From Aurantimicrobium photophilum (lineage in GTDB: Bacteria > Actinomycetota > Actinomycetes > Actinomycetales > Microbacteriaceae): a stretch of DNA of 64,000 nt. Below are positions 26,685-34,749 of the stretch, one piece after another (the stretch's first letter is position 1; every line of letters begins with the position of its first letter). Position numbers and translations under genes: made by a program. The stretch is taken from NCBI RefSeq assembly GCF_003194085.1, contig NZ_CP023994.1, positions 1,426,001 through 1,490,000 of the forward strand, written 5' to 3'. Under the pieces are notes generated by a model. That model did not search any database. It saw nothing but the letters and a program-made list of their open reading frames with translations, and was not told the origin of the DNA.

Positions 26685-27491
26685 CTACTGCTTGGTGACC
26701 TGGTCGAAGCTGAGCTCGACGGGGGTCTCACGCTCGAACAGCGAAACCAGCACGGTGAGCTTGCCGCTCTCGGGCTTGATTTCGTTGATGGTTCCGGGGA
26801 GGCCAGCGAACGAACCTTCCTTGATAACCACGGTCTCGCCGATTTCGAAGTCGATCTCTGCGATAGGAGTACGAGCAACAGCCTGACCACCCTTGGCCTG
26901 GACAGCCTTGGCGGTGGGGACATCCTTGACCTCAACCAATGGCTTCAGCATGTTGAATGCTTCCTGGAAGCGCAGTGGGGTGGGGTTGTGAGCGTTGCCT
27001 ACGAAGCCAGTAACACCGGGGGTGTGACGAACACACGACCAGCTGTCTTCGTTAAGGTCCATGCGAACGAGTACGTATCCGGGGATACGAACACGGGTAA
27101 CCATCTTGCGCTGGCCGTTCTTGATCTCCACAACGTCTTCCATAGGAACTTCGATCTGGAAGATGAAATCGTTGAGCTGCATCGAGGTACGACGGTTCTC
27201 GATGTTGTGCTTGACCTTGCGCTCAAAGCCAGCGTAGGAGTGAATGACGTACCACTTACCGGGCAGAGTGCGAAGCTCTGCTTCGAACGCTGCGTAGGGG
27301 TCGTCAGCAACTTCTTCTTCGTCTTCAGAAGCGACGATCGCTGCCTCAGCTTCTTCAATGGTGTCTACGTCGAGAGCGTCTTCAATCACTGCGTCAGCTT
27401 CTACGTCCACAACCTCAGCTGCGTCAGTCTCGGAGAGTGCATCCAGTGCGGCCTCGAGCAGCTGCTCGTCTTCGCGCGTCGATTCAGTCAC
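26685..27491 (-). CDS. nusG: Transcription termination/antitermination factor NusG
   Basis: 268 residues. An acidic, Ala/Glu/Asp-rich N-terminal extension of about 85 residues typical of actinobacterial NusG, then the NGN domain (KWYVIHSYAGFERKVKHNIE, RIPGYVLVRMDLNEDSW) and the C-terminal KOW domain (GETVVIKEGSFAGLPGTINE). It binds RNA polymerase and couples it to Rho or ribosomes. Encoded 38 bases after secE. Confidence 0.97.
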   Translation of the reverse strand: MTESTREDEQLLEAALDALSETDAAEVVDVEADAVIEDALDVDTIEEAEAAIVASEDEEEVADDPYAAFEAELRTLPGKWYVIHSYAGFERKVKHNIENRRTSMQLNDFIFQIEVPMEDVVEIKNGQRKMVTRVRIPGYVLVRMDLNEDSWSCVRHTPGVTGFVGNAHNPTPLRFQEAFNMLKPLVEVKDVPTAKAVQAKGGQAVARTPIAEIDFEIGETVVIKEGSFAGLPGTINEIKPESGKLTVLVSLFERETPVELSFDQVTKQ

Positions 27492-27529
27492 GTTGTTCCT
27501 GTCTTATCTAGAAAATCGTTTACCGCTGG

Positions 27530-27820
27530 TTAGCCAGCAGTGGTGGCCACGGTGGGATCACCGAATACGGTGACAACACCCCAACCGAAGATGTAGTCCA
27601 TGCCGGAAACCAGAGCCATCATGATGACCACGAAAACCAACACAACTAACACGTAGTTGATGAGTTCCTTACGGGTAGGTGTGACGACCTTTTTCAGTTC
27701 GCCAATCACCTGTCGAATGAAAAGGGCAAGGCGCGAGAAAGGATTGCGCTTTCCAGCACGCTCCTTCTTTGCACGAGCGACGATGTCCTCACCGGGTTCG
27801 TCGGCTACGTCTTGCGCCAT
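27530..27820 (-). CDS. secE: Preprotein translocase subunit SecE
   Basis: 96 residues from ATG 27820, with AGGAAAAGAT directly upstream; the longer frame to 27967 runs through tRNA-Trp and is not coding. Charged N-terminus, the conserved amphipathic segment FIRQVIGELKKVVTPTRKEL and one membrane helix (YVLVVLVFVVIMMALVSGM). SecE clamps SecY in the protein-export channel. Confidence 0.96.
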   Translation of the reverse strand: MAQDVADEPGEDIVARAKKERAGKRNPFSRLALFIRQVIGELKKVVTPTRKELINYVLVVLVFVVIMMALVSGMDYIFGWGVVTVFGDPTVATTAG

Positions 27821-27839
27821 ATCTTTTCCTTTCGATTTG

Positions 27840-27912
27840 CAGGGCGGACAGGACTCGAACCTGCAACCTGCGGTTTTGGAGACCGCTGCTCTACCAATTG
27901 AGCCACCACCCT
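27840..27912 (-). tRNA. tRNA-Trp (CCA anticodon)
   Basis: Minus strand cloverleaf: acceptor AGGGTGG/CCGCCCT with one T-G pair, D arm GCTC...GAGC, anticodon stem GCGGT/ACCGC around CTCCAAA giving anticodon CCA, T arm GCAGG TTCGAGT CCTGT. Position directly before secE-nusG is the usual one. Confidence 0.96.
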
Positions 27913-28038
27913 TTGCTTCGCAGATCCTCTTCAAAAAGAAGGCGCGCGAAAGCATGGCATATTGCAACCACTTCGCAACAGCATAGGCGAGAAAGCGCCC
28001 CTCTGTAAAGTTGAGCTCCTCGCTCTATAGTGGTAACC

Positions 28039-29244
28039 GTGCCTGAATTGAAGCGAATTTCTTCTCGTATTTCCGCCATTGCCGAGTCGGCAACCCTCAA
28101 GGTTGATGCCAAAGCAAAAGCACTGCAAGCTGCCGGTCGTCCGGTCATCAGCTATGCAGCTGGTGAACCTGACTTCCCCACCCCTGCGCACATTGTTGAG
28201 GCAGCGCTGGAGGCGGTCAAGGATCCCAAGAATCACCGCTACACCCCCGCAGCTGGTTTGCCCGAGCTGCGCCAGGCTATTGCGGACAAGACCAAGCGCG
28301 ACAGTGGCTGGGCAGTAGATGCCAGCCAGGTTGTGGTCACCAACGGTGGCAAGCAGGCTGTCTACCAAGCTTTCGCCACCCTGGTTGACCCAGGTGACGA
28401 GGTCCTCGTCCCCACCCCCTACTGGACCACCTACCCTGAAGCCATTAAGTTGGCTGGCGGTGTCCAGGTTGATGTCTTTGCTGGTGCTGACCAGGAATAC
28501 AAGGTCACTGTCGAGCAGCTGGAAGCTGCTCGCACCGACAAGACCAAGCTCTTGCTGTTCGTCTCTCCCTCGAACCCCACCGGTGCTGTCTACTCTCCCG
28601 AGGAGACCAAAGCCATTGGCGAATGGGCCGAGAAGCACGGTCTGTGGATCATCGCCGATGAGATCTACCAGAACCTCACCTATGACGGCGTGAAAGCAGT
28701 CTCGATCGTAGATGCTGTTCCTGCCCTGCAGGACCGCACCATCCTGGTCAACGGTGTGGCCAAGACCTATGCCATGACCGGGTGGCGTCTGGGTTGGATG
28801 GTCGGCCCTGCCGATGCCATCAAGGCCGCTGCCAACCTCCAGTCTCACTTGACTTCGAACGTGTCCAACATTTCTCAGCGTGCTGCTCTGGCTGCACTGA
28901 CCGGTCCTCAGGAACCTGTTGAAGAAATGCGTCTAGCCTTTGACCGTCGTCGCAAGCTCATTGTGGAAGAACTCCGCAAGATCCCCGGCTTCGACGTTCC
29001 CATGCCGGAAGGTGCGTTCTACGCATACTGCGACGTGACCGCACTGCTGAACAAAGAATGGGATGGCGTCACACCCACCAACACTCTGGAGCTCGCAGAC
29101 CTCATCCTGGACAAGGCAGAAGTTGCCGCTGTTCCCGGTGAAGCGTTCGGCCCCAGTGGTTACCTGCGCTTTAGCTACGCACTCGGCGATGGCCCTCTGC
29201 TCGAGGGCATTCAGCGCCTGCAGAAGCTCTTCGGCACCAAGTAG
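28039..29244 (+). CDS. PLP-dependent class I aminotransferase (aspartate aminotransferase type)
   Basis: 401 residues from GTG 28039; a GTG at 28030 in frame would add three. Fold-type I marks: [54 protein letters not shown], the pyridoxal-lysine in [17 protein letters not shown], and LRFSYA near the end. This is the AspC/AATase subgroup Ib common in Actinobacteria, making aspartate from oxaloacetate. No Shine-Dalgarno is visible; TATAGT at 28026-28031 lies 7 bases before the GTG, which suits a leaderless mRNA. Confidence 0.9.
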   Translation: MPELKRISSRISAIAESATLKVDAKAKALQAAGRPVISYAAGEPDFPTPAHIVEAALEAVKDPKNHRYTPAAGLPELRQAIADKTKRDSGWAVDASQVVVTNGGKQAVYQAFATLVDPGDEVLVPTPYWTTYPEAIKLAGGVQVDVFAGADQEYKVTVEQLEAARTDKTKLLLFVSPSNPTGAVYSPEETKAIGEWAEKHGLWIIADEIYQNLTYDGVKAVSIVDAVPALQDRTILVNGVAKTYAMTGWRLGWMVGPADAIKAAANLQSHLTSNVSNISQRAALAALTGPQEPVEEMRLAFDRRRKLIVEELRKIPGFDVPMPEGAFYAYCDVTALLNKEWDGVTPTNTLELADLILDKAEVAAVPGEAFGPSGYLRFSYALGDGPLLEGIQRLQKLFGTK

Positions 29245-29253
29245 GAACGCTAC

Positions 29254-29607
29254 CTACAGACCGAGTTCGGCCATTCTGGCCTGAATAAGGTCTGTAATTA
29301 GTGCGCCGTCAACGTCCCAATCCACCGGGACTTTGAATAAGCCCTTCGTGGTTTCGTAAGCGGATAACCGGTCAGCAAAGGTAGACATGGCCGCTTCGCT
29401 CCAGGGCGCGAGCGAGAGATGGTTCTTCGCCGCGGACATACCAAAGACGTACTTTCCCGCAATCTGAATCTGTGGAGTGTTCCACGCCAGCTTGACGGAG
29501 GAATCAGGAAAGTTCGTCGCGATGACGTCCAGCACTCGACGCAGGGTTGCGGCCTTGGTGTCATCCAGGCTGGCGAAATACTCGTCGAGATTCTCAAACT
29601 TCGCCAT
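29254..29607 (-). CDS. DUF1801/YdhG-like family protein
   Basis: 117 residues, soluble, no signal. The pattern FENLDEYFASLDDTKAATLRRVLDVI, then SVKLAWNTPQIQIAGKYVFGM and NHLSLAPW, is that of the DUF1801 (YdhG/iron-chaperone-like, frataxin-fold-like) family; biochemical role uncertain. It converges with the aminotransferase gene and lies 2 bases from murB on the same strand, so it probably shares transcription with it. Confidence 0.75.
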   Translation of the reverse strand: MAKFENLDEYFASLDDTKAATLRRVLDVIATNFPDSSVKLAWNTPQIQIAGKYVFGMSAAKNHLSLAPWSEAAMSTFADRLSAYETTKGLFKVPVDWDVDGALITDLIQARMAELGL

Positions 29608-29609
29608 AG

Positions 29610-30725
29610 CTAGATCTCCACACCAATCAGGTTCGGTTCTGGATACAAAATAATGCCGAAGTGCGACTGCACCATCGCCTGAACATAAGTGGCCAGTCCA
29701 ACTACTTCAGCAGCGGTGGCTCCACCGCGGTTCGTAATGGCCAGTGTGTGCTTAGTAGAGATGCCTGCCTTGGAGCCGGGGATGGAATACCCCTTCTTCA
29801 CCCCAGCGTTCTCAATGAGCCAGGCAGCAGAGAGCTTGACCAGGTTGGGGCCGGCATCCACCGAGGCAAGCGGTGGAACGTCTGCACCCAGAGGCAGCAC
29901 ACGATCTTGTTGTGTCTTCTGCACGGGAAAACGGGGGGCATCTGCCGGCAAGTTCCGGGCAAAGTTTTCGGTCACGATGGGGTTCATAAAGAAAGAACCG
30001 GCACTGGTGGTGTCTGGATCAGCTGGATCCAGCACCATGCCTTTGCTGGCACGCAGCTTCAGCACGGTCTCGCGGACCTCGGCGAGCGCGACCTGCGCTC
30101 CAAGCTCAACACCGAGAGCCGAGGCAAGCTGAGGGAAGGCAATGGGGGCAGAGAGATTCTCGCCATAGGAGGCCAAGCTCAGCTCCACCGTGAGGACAAC
30201 ACCTTCTTTGCCCTGCTTGAACACCGAGTCGCGGTATCCCAGAGCTAAGTCAGCTGCGGGGATCCAGGAGATCTCCTGGGTGTAGCGGTCAAGGAATTCA
30301 ACGGCGGTGAGTACGGAAGAGAGCTCTTGGCCGTAGGCGCCAATGTTTTGAATCGGTGCCGCCCCGGTTGAGCCGGGGATTCCAGAGAGTGCCTCAATAC
30401 CCGCAAGTCCCTCGGAAATACTCCAGGCAACCAGGTTGTCCCAGTTCTCCCCCGCGGCAACGCGAATTGTGCTGTGGTTCGGGGAACGAGAGATGTCCTG
30501 CTGACGTTCAATGCCGGTGGTGGCCACGTGAATGACGGTGCCATCAAATCCCTCGTCCGCAACGATGGTGTTGGAGCCGCCACCCAAGATCAGCCAGGGT
30601 TCATTCGAATCCCACGTGTCCACGGCAGCTTCGATGAGCTGTTCCCGGGTGGTGACTGTGATGAGTTCGCGCGCCGGACCGCCCACCTGGATGGTGGTCA
30701 GTGTCGACAGCGGAACAGAGGTCAT
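29610..30725 (-). CDS. murB: UDP-N-acetylenolpyruvoylglucosamine reductase
   Basis: 371 residues, longer than E. coli MurB, of type I. FAD domain: STLTTIQVGGPARELITVTT, LGGGSNTIVAD, GIEALSGIPGSTGAAPIQNIGAYG; catalytic Ser in TSAGSFFMNPIV; C-terminal Glu in YPEPNLIGVEI. It makes UDP-MurNAc in the cytoplasm for peptidoglycan. Three bases after the dehydratase gene, so part of a hadA-hadB-murB run, an arrangement I recall from other Microbacteriaceae. Confidence 0.96.
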   Translation of the reverse strand: MTSVPLSTLTTIQVGGPARELITVTTREQLIEAAVDTWDSNEPWLILGGGSNTIVADEGFDGTVIHVATTGIERQQDISRSPNHSTIRVAAGENWDNLVAWSISEGLAGIEALSGIPGSTGAAPIQNIGAYGQELSSVLTAVEFLDRYTQEISWIPAADLALGYRDSVFKQGKEGVVLTVELSLASYGENLSAPIAFPQLASALGVELGAQVALAEVRETVLKLRASKGMVLDPADPDTTSAGSFFMNPIVTENFARNLPADAPRFPVQKTQQDRVLPLGADVPPLASVDAGPNLVKLSAAWLIENAGVKKGYSIPGSKAGISTKHTLAITNRGGATAAEVVGLATYVQAMVQSHFGIILYPEPNLIGVEI

Positions 30726-30728
30726 CTT

Positions 30729-31148
30729 CTAGGCGAGGTTTACGCGAACTTGGGCTTTACCCAGAACAGTCTCGTCGTTGTATTTGACGGTGAGGTCAAT
30801 GCGGGCAACCTGAGTTTCTTCTTCCAGGGCACCCACGGTTGCGGTCACGGTGACATCAGCACCGGTTGCACCATCAACCAACACTGGACGGGTAAAGCGC
30901 ACCTGGTAGTCCACGATGCGAGCAGGGTCGCCCACCCAGTTCGAGACCGGCTGCACAGCCAGACCCATGGTCAGCATGCCGTGAGCAAGAACTCCGGGAA
31001 GACCAACGGAGATCGCAACATCATCGCGGTAGTGAATGGGGTTGAAGTCACCGGATGCCCCGGCATAACGCACCAGGTTGTCACGGGTGAGGTGGAAAGA
31101 CTCTTCGGCGACAACGTCGCCCTTGGTCAGGGAGCTGTAGTCAACCAT
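30729..31148 (-). CDS. MaoC/HadB-like (R)-hydroxyacyl dehydratase subunit
   Basis: 139 residues, single hot-dog domain with the hydratase-2 catalytic pattern RYAGASGDFNPIHYRDDVA (Asp and His) followed by LAHGMLTMGLAV. Resembles HadB, the catalytic half of the (3R)-hydroxyacyl-ACP dehydratase in actinobacterial fatty-acid elongation. It follows the partner gene by 2 bases, which fits a heterodimer. Confidence 0.85.
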   Translation of the reverse strand: MVDYSSLTKGDVVAEESFHLTRDNLVRYAGASGDFNPIHYRDDVAISVGLPGVLAHGMLTMGLAVQPVSNWVGDPARIVDYQVRFTRPVLVDGATGADVTVTATVGALEEETQVARIDLTVKYNDETVLGKAQVRVNLA

Positions 31149-31150
31149 GA

Positions 31151-31600
31151 TTAGTCCTCATCTCCTCGAACGACCAGCGTGGAGATCGCGGTTACGACGT
31201 GCTTGCCCTCGGCATCGACAATGTCGGTGTCTGCAGTGACCATGTTGTGGCCACCGAGGCTCTTCACACTGGAGACAGTAAGGGTTGCGGTGAGTTCATC
31301 ACCAGCAACGATGGCACGGGTGTAAGTGAAGCGCTGTTCACCGTGGACAACGCGAGAGAAGTCGATACCGGCATCTGGCTCTGCTAGCAGCTGGGCCAGG
31401 GTTGCCTCCTGCACGACCACAGGGAAGGTAGGTGGCGCAACCAGGTCTGCGTGGCCAGCAGCCTTGGCTGCCTCCACATCAAAGTTGATGGGATTGGTAG
31501 AAAGAACGGCGCGAGAAAACTCGCGAATCTTCTCGCGTCCAACAAGATACGGGGCGGTCGGAGGGAAGACACGACCTTGAAGTTCAGGATTTACAGCCAC
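31151..31600 (-). CDS. FAS1-like/HadA-type dehydratase subunit
   Basis: 149 residues from GTG 31600. N-terminal MaoC-like domain (FPPTAPYLVGREKIREFSRAV, TNPINFDVEAAKAAGHADLVAPPTFPVVV) without the catalytic Asp-His pair, as expected of the HadA/HadC substrate-binding subunit. A TAGAAT hexamer lies 6 bases ahead of the GTG on the coding strand and no Shine-Dalgarno is visible, so the transcript may be leaderless. Confidence 0.83.
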   Translation of the reverse strand: MAVNPELQGRVFPPTAPYLVGREKIREFSRAVLSTNPINFDVEAAKAAGHADLVAPPTFPVVVQEATLAQLLAEPDAGIDFSRVVHGEQRFTYTRAIVAGDELTATLTVSSVKSLGGHNMVTADTDIVDAEGKHVVTAISTLVVRGDED

Positions 31601-31641
31601 GGCACAATTCTAGGCGTGGCTGAGCATGTTGAGCTTAAACA

Positions 31642-31675
31642 AAGAACCCCAGACCATCTTTGGTCTGAGGTTCTT
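31642..31675 (-). terminator. Terminator behind the 28-aa CxxC peptide gene
   Basis: Minus strand: AAGAACC-CAGACC-type stem (14 positions, one mismatch) around a 6-base loop, about 28 bases after the peptide stop codon, followed by TTGTTTAAG. Confidence 0.75.
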
Positions 31676-31702
31676 GTGCAGCAGTGCTGCGAAGTTACTT
31701 TT

Positions 31703-31789
31703 TTACTGGCAGCTGTCGCACTGGAGCAGATCCATAGGATCTACGGGTACTGCGTAGCCACCAACGGTGTCGTTTGATTCGAATTCCAT
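31703..31789 (-). CDS. 28-aa peptide ending in a CxxC tail, unknown
   Basis: ATG 31789 is preceded by GGAGG with six-base spacing. The product begins MEFESNDTVGGYAVPVDP and ends MDLLQCDSCQ. There is no signal peptide and no hydrophobic stretch. The terminator that follows and the promoter at 31855-31884 make a complete single-gene unit of about 250 bases. The CDSCQ end looks like the C-terminal redox tail of class I ribonucleotide reductase alpha subunits (CxxC near the last residue), and the promoter carries NrdR-like boxes. It could instead be a metal- or thiol-binding peptide. No maturation enzyme is nearby that would support a RiPP. Confidence 0.65.
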   Translation of the reverse strand: MEFESNDTVGGYAVPVDPMDLLQCDSCQ

Positions 31790-31853
31790 TTTTGCCTCCA
31801 TAAAACTTGTCGAATCCCTTGCGGGATTCTGCCGCACCCCTGCGGTGAGTTAT

Positions 31854-31900
31854 CACTATATAACGTGAATCACACCTGTGTCATTCCACTACATGTAGTG
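31854..31900 (-). promoter_or_regulatory. Promoter with two NrdR-box-like palindromes
   Basis: Minus strand -35 ATGACA (31879-31884), 18-bp spacer, -10 TATAGT (31855-31860). CACTACATGTAGTG (31887-31900) is a perfect 14-bp palindrome just upstream of the -35; CACGTTATATAGTG (31854-31867) overlaps the -10. Centres are 33 bp apart, about three helical turns. Both resemble the NrdR consensus (CACwATATwGTG type). Confidence 0.6.
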
Positions 31901-32110
31901 TTTGTGAGTTTTTTCATAACATTCTGTGAGTTCGCCTAGAGAACCGCATATTTACGCCATTTCCGCCTGAGAAAAAACTTAATTCAATCCGGGGTTTCGG
32001 CGTGTCGAGCATCCCCGATAGTGTGGTCTGAGCCTGCTGAAGGGCCCCAGTCGCACGACAGTCGTCGTGGCGGGCATTCAGCGGATGAACACAGAGTGGA
32101 TGTCAGCGAC

Positions 32111-33493
32111 ATGACAACGCCCAACGGCAATCACATGCACACCGTCGATCTCGAAACAATGAAGCTTCGCGAGCAAGTATTTGAATACGCTCGCCGTCGC
32201 ATGAACTACGACCCGCCACCGCTGGATGGGCCTAAGACCATTTCAGAACTGCGTGCAGCAGTTCCTGCCACCGTGACCGAAGAGGGCATGGGCGGCATTG
32301 AAGCGCTGAGCTTGTTTGAGAACGTGTTGGCAGAAGCCACCATCTCGAACGACCACCCCAACTACCTCTCCTTCATTCCGTGTGCACCGACAGAGGCAGC
32401 AACCCTGTTTGACCTCATCGTCTCTGCCTCCACCATCTATGGCGGATCGTGGATGGAGGGTGCTGGTGCGGTCTATGCCGAGAACCAGGTACTCGAATGG
32501 CTCGCCACAGAAGCCGGCATGCCTGAAGGCGCCGGTGGCGTCTTCGTTCAGGGTGGAACCCTGGGTAACCTTTCTGCTCTGGTTGCAGCTCGTCACACCG
32601 CCAAGGAAGCCCTCCTGGCCACTGGAAAATCTCTCCCTGCTCGCTGGCGCTTCGCCTGTAGTTCGGAAGCCCACTCGTCACTCAAGGCCGCTGCGAGGGT
32701 CATGGACGTGGACATCGTCCCTGTCCCCGTCAATGCTGAAGGTCGCTTGACCGGTGAAGCCCTCGAGAAGACACTCGAAGGCGACTGGGATGGCATCTTT
32801 GCCGTCGTCGCCACCGGTGGAACCACCAACTTCGGCATCGTGGACGAACTCGAAGCAGTGGGTAAAGTCACCAAGGCACACAACGTGTGGTTCCACGTAG
32901 ACGGTGCCTACGGCATCGCTGCGATGCTGGCACCGACCACCAAGCACCTCTTTGCCGGGGTGGCTCTGGCGGACTCGTTTATTGTCGATCCCCACAAGTG
33001 GCTCTTTGCTCCCTTCGATGCGTGTGCACTGGTTTACCGAGACCCTGAATTGGGACGTGTGACCCACACGCAGCACGCTGAGTACCTGGATGCACTCGAG
33101 AACCCTGAAGAGTGGAACCCCAGCGACTACGCCTATAACCTCACGCGTCGTCCTCGTGGATTACCGCTGTGGTTCTCTCTGGCCACCTATGGTGTTGCGG
33201 CCTACCGCGAAGCCATTGAGCAGAACATTCAGTTGGCTTACAAGATTGCTAATGAGATTCGTCGCCGTCCAGATCTGGACCTGGTGCGTGATCCACAACT
33301 CTCCGTCGTGGTGTTCACCAAGAAGGGCTGGAAGCTCGAGGACTACACCCGGTGGTCCAACAAACTCCTCGCAGACGGCATCGGTTTTGTTGTTCCCAGC
33401 TCACACAAGGGCGAGCCCAACACTCGCTTCGCAATTGTGAACCCGAGAACTTCTTACGAATCTTTGGTCGAAATCCTCGACACGATGGTCTAA
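32111..33493 (+). CDS. Group II PLP-dependent decarboxylase
   Basis: 460 residues from ATG 32111; the open frame extends back to 32021 but that part looks non-coding. Fold-type I decarboxylase marks: SFIPCAPTEAATLFDLIV, GVFVQGGTLGNLSALVAAR, WFHVDGAYGIAAML, the pyridoxal-lysine in IVDPHKWLFAPFDAC, and NPRTSYE near the end. The group includes aromatic-L-amino-acid, glutamate and diaminobutyrate decarboxylases. The next gene, 20 bases on, is agmatine deiminase, so arginine is a tempting substrate, but group II arginine decarboxylases are rare and this is inference. Confidence 0.85.
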   Translation: MTTPNGNHMHTVDLETMKLREQVFEYARRRMNYDPPPLDGPKTISELRAAVPATVTEEGMGGIEALSLFENVLAEATISNDHPNYLSFIPCAPTEAATLFDLIVSASTIYGGSWMEGAGAVYAENQVLEWLATEAGMPEGAGGVFVQGGTLGNLSALVAARHTAKEALLATGKSLPARWRFACSSEAHSSLKAAARVMDVDIVPVPVNAEGRLTGEALEKTLEGDWDGIFAVVATGGTTNFGIVDELEAVGKVTKAHNVWFHVDGAYGIAAMLAPTTKHLFAGVALADSFIVDPHKWLFAPFDACALVYRDPELGRVTHTQHAEYLDALENPEEWNPSDYAYNLTRRPRGLPLWFSLATYGVAAYREAIEQNIQLAYKIANEIRRRPDLDLVRDPQLSVVVFTKKGWKLEDYTRWSNKLLADGIGFVVPSSHKGEPNTRFAIVNPRTSYESLVEILDTMV

Positions 33494-33512
33494 CTAGGAA
33501 TACGGTCTAATC

Positions 33513-34541
33513 GTGACACCTCGTGAATTTCACATGCCTGCAGAGTGGGCAGAACATGAGCGCACCTGGATGGCGTGGCCCTCTTCCGGTTACACCCTCG
33601 GTGAGACTGAAGAACTAGCCGATGAAGCACGCAAGTGCTGGTCCGACGTGGCCAACACCATCGTGCGATTTGAGCCGGTCACCATCTTGGTTGACCCCAG
33701 TGCCGTCGACGAAGCGAAGAAGTGGCTCGACCCGAAAGTGGAGGTTCTGGTCGCCGAACTCGATGACGCCTGGATGCGCGATATTGGGCCGACCTTTGTC
33801 CGCGATGACAAGGGCAACCTGGCCGGCGTGAACTGGATCTTCAATGGCTGGGGCGGACAATCCTGGGCCAGCTGGGAGCACGACTCTCAGGCAGCCACCA
33901 CCATTCTGGACTCCATCGGTGTTCCCCGCATTGACTCTCCTCTGACCAATGAGGGTGGTGGCATCCATGTCAATGGTTCTCGCACCGTCATGATTACCGA
34001 GACCGTGCAGCTTGATCCAGGTCGCAACCCGGACTGGACCAAGGCACAGGTTGAGGAAGAGCTGCGGCGCACCCTCGGCATCGATGACGTGATCTGGATG
34101 CCTCGTGGTCTCACCCGCGACTATGACGAATTCGGCACCCGTGGTCACATCGACATCGTTGCCTGCTTTGCCAATGAAGACACCGTGCTCTTCCACGATC
34201 AGAAGAACCAGGACCACCCGGACTACTGGATTAGCCAAGAAGTGCGTCGTGTGCTCAAGGGTGCTCGGGATGCCGAAGGCAACAAGCTCAACGTCATCTC
34301 TGTGCCAGCACCAGAAACTCTGCAGGACGATGAAGGCTGGGTCGACTACAGCTACATCAACCACTACGTCTGCAATGGTGCTGTGATTTTGTGTGCATTC
34401 GACGACGAGGGCGACAAGAAGGCTCAGAAGGTTCTTGCTAAGGCCTATCCCGGTCGTGAGATTGTGCTCGTGGACGCTCGTCCACTCTTTGCCCGCGGCG
34501 GCGGCATTCACTGCATTACGCAGCAGCAGCCCAAGGCGTAA
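33513..34541 (+). CDS. aguA: Agmatine deiminase
   Basis: 342 residues from GTG 33513. Guanidine-group-modifying fold with FHMPAEWAEHERTWMAWP at the N-terminus, DDAWMRDIGPTFV, NEGGGIHVNG, TRGHIDIVACF (catalytic His) and Cys334 in ARGGGIHCITQQQ, the family's nucleophile. It converts agmatine to N-carbamoylputrescine. The last 15 codons lie in a 46-bp segment that is repeated exactly at 39861-39906, marking the edge of an accessory island; the gene itself is intact and ends PKA. Confidence 0.95.
   Translation: MTPREFHMPAEWAEHERTWMAWPSSGYTLGETEELADEARKCWSDVANTIVRFEPVTILVDPSAVDEAKKWLDPKVEVLVAELDDAWMRDIGPTFVRDDKGNLAGVNWIFNGWGGQSWASWEHDSQAATTILDSIGVPRIDSPLTNEGGGIHVNGSRTVMITETVQLDPGRNPDWTKAQVEEELRRTLGIDDVIWMPRGLTRDYDEFGTRGHIDIVACFANEDTVLFHDQKNQDHPDYWISQEVRRVLKGARDAEGNKLNVISVPAPETLQDDEGWVDYSYINHYVCNGAVILCAFDDEGDKKAQKVLAKAYPGREIVLVDARPLFARGGGIHCITQQQPKA
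34491..34536 (+). repeat. Left copy of the 46-bp direct repeat (3' end of aguA)
   Basis: Identical over 46 bases to 39861-39906, starting GCCCGCGGCGGCGGCATTC and ending CAGCCCAAGG. It encodes the active-site Cys region of AguA. Probable attachment or recombination site of the island. Confidence 0.92.
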
Positions 34542-34673
34542 TTACTTCTCTTCTGCCTGACCTCTGAGCACATCTACTTGGTGCTCAAGGAGTTTGGCCA
34601 TCTTGTCCATGGCCTGGTACTCCTCGGAGGAGGAATCAGGCCGACCCGTTTGTGAATATGAAGCGACGGGACG
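34542..34673 (-). pseudogene. Remnant: C-terminal 43 codons of an unknown gene
   Basis: Convergent to aguA, a frame with coding character (ending SSSEEYQAMDKMAKLLEHQ and GQAEEK) is open between a TGA at 34674-34676 and its stop at 34542. It looks like a coiled-coil C-terminus whose 5' part is missing. From ATG 34610 only 22 residues would be made. It may be the end of a chromosomal gene cut by the island or a decayed gene of the island itself. Confidence 0.4.
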
Positions 34674-34749
34674 TCAATCTACATCAACACCAATGGCGTT
34701 TGTCCTTTGTCAAAACTAGACTTCCAACAAAGAGGAAGTGAGGTTCTAA

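Noticed and set aside
27931-28848. 305-codon minus-strand frame opposite the aminotransferase, reaching the tRNA-Trp edge
   Set aside because: Antisense to a clear PLP enzyme; composition is shadow-like.
31703-31789. RiPP precursor reading of the 28-aa peptide
   Set aside because: No radical-SAM, cyclodehydratase or lanthionine enzyme lies within 10 kb, and the flanking genes are cell-wall and fatty-acid housekeeping; the NrdR-like promoter offers a better lead.
33615-34511. 298-codon minus-strand frame opposite aguA
   Set aside because: Antisense shadow created by the codon bias of aguA.
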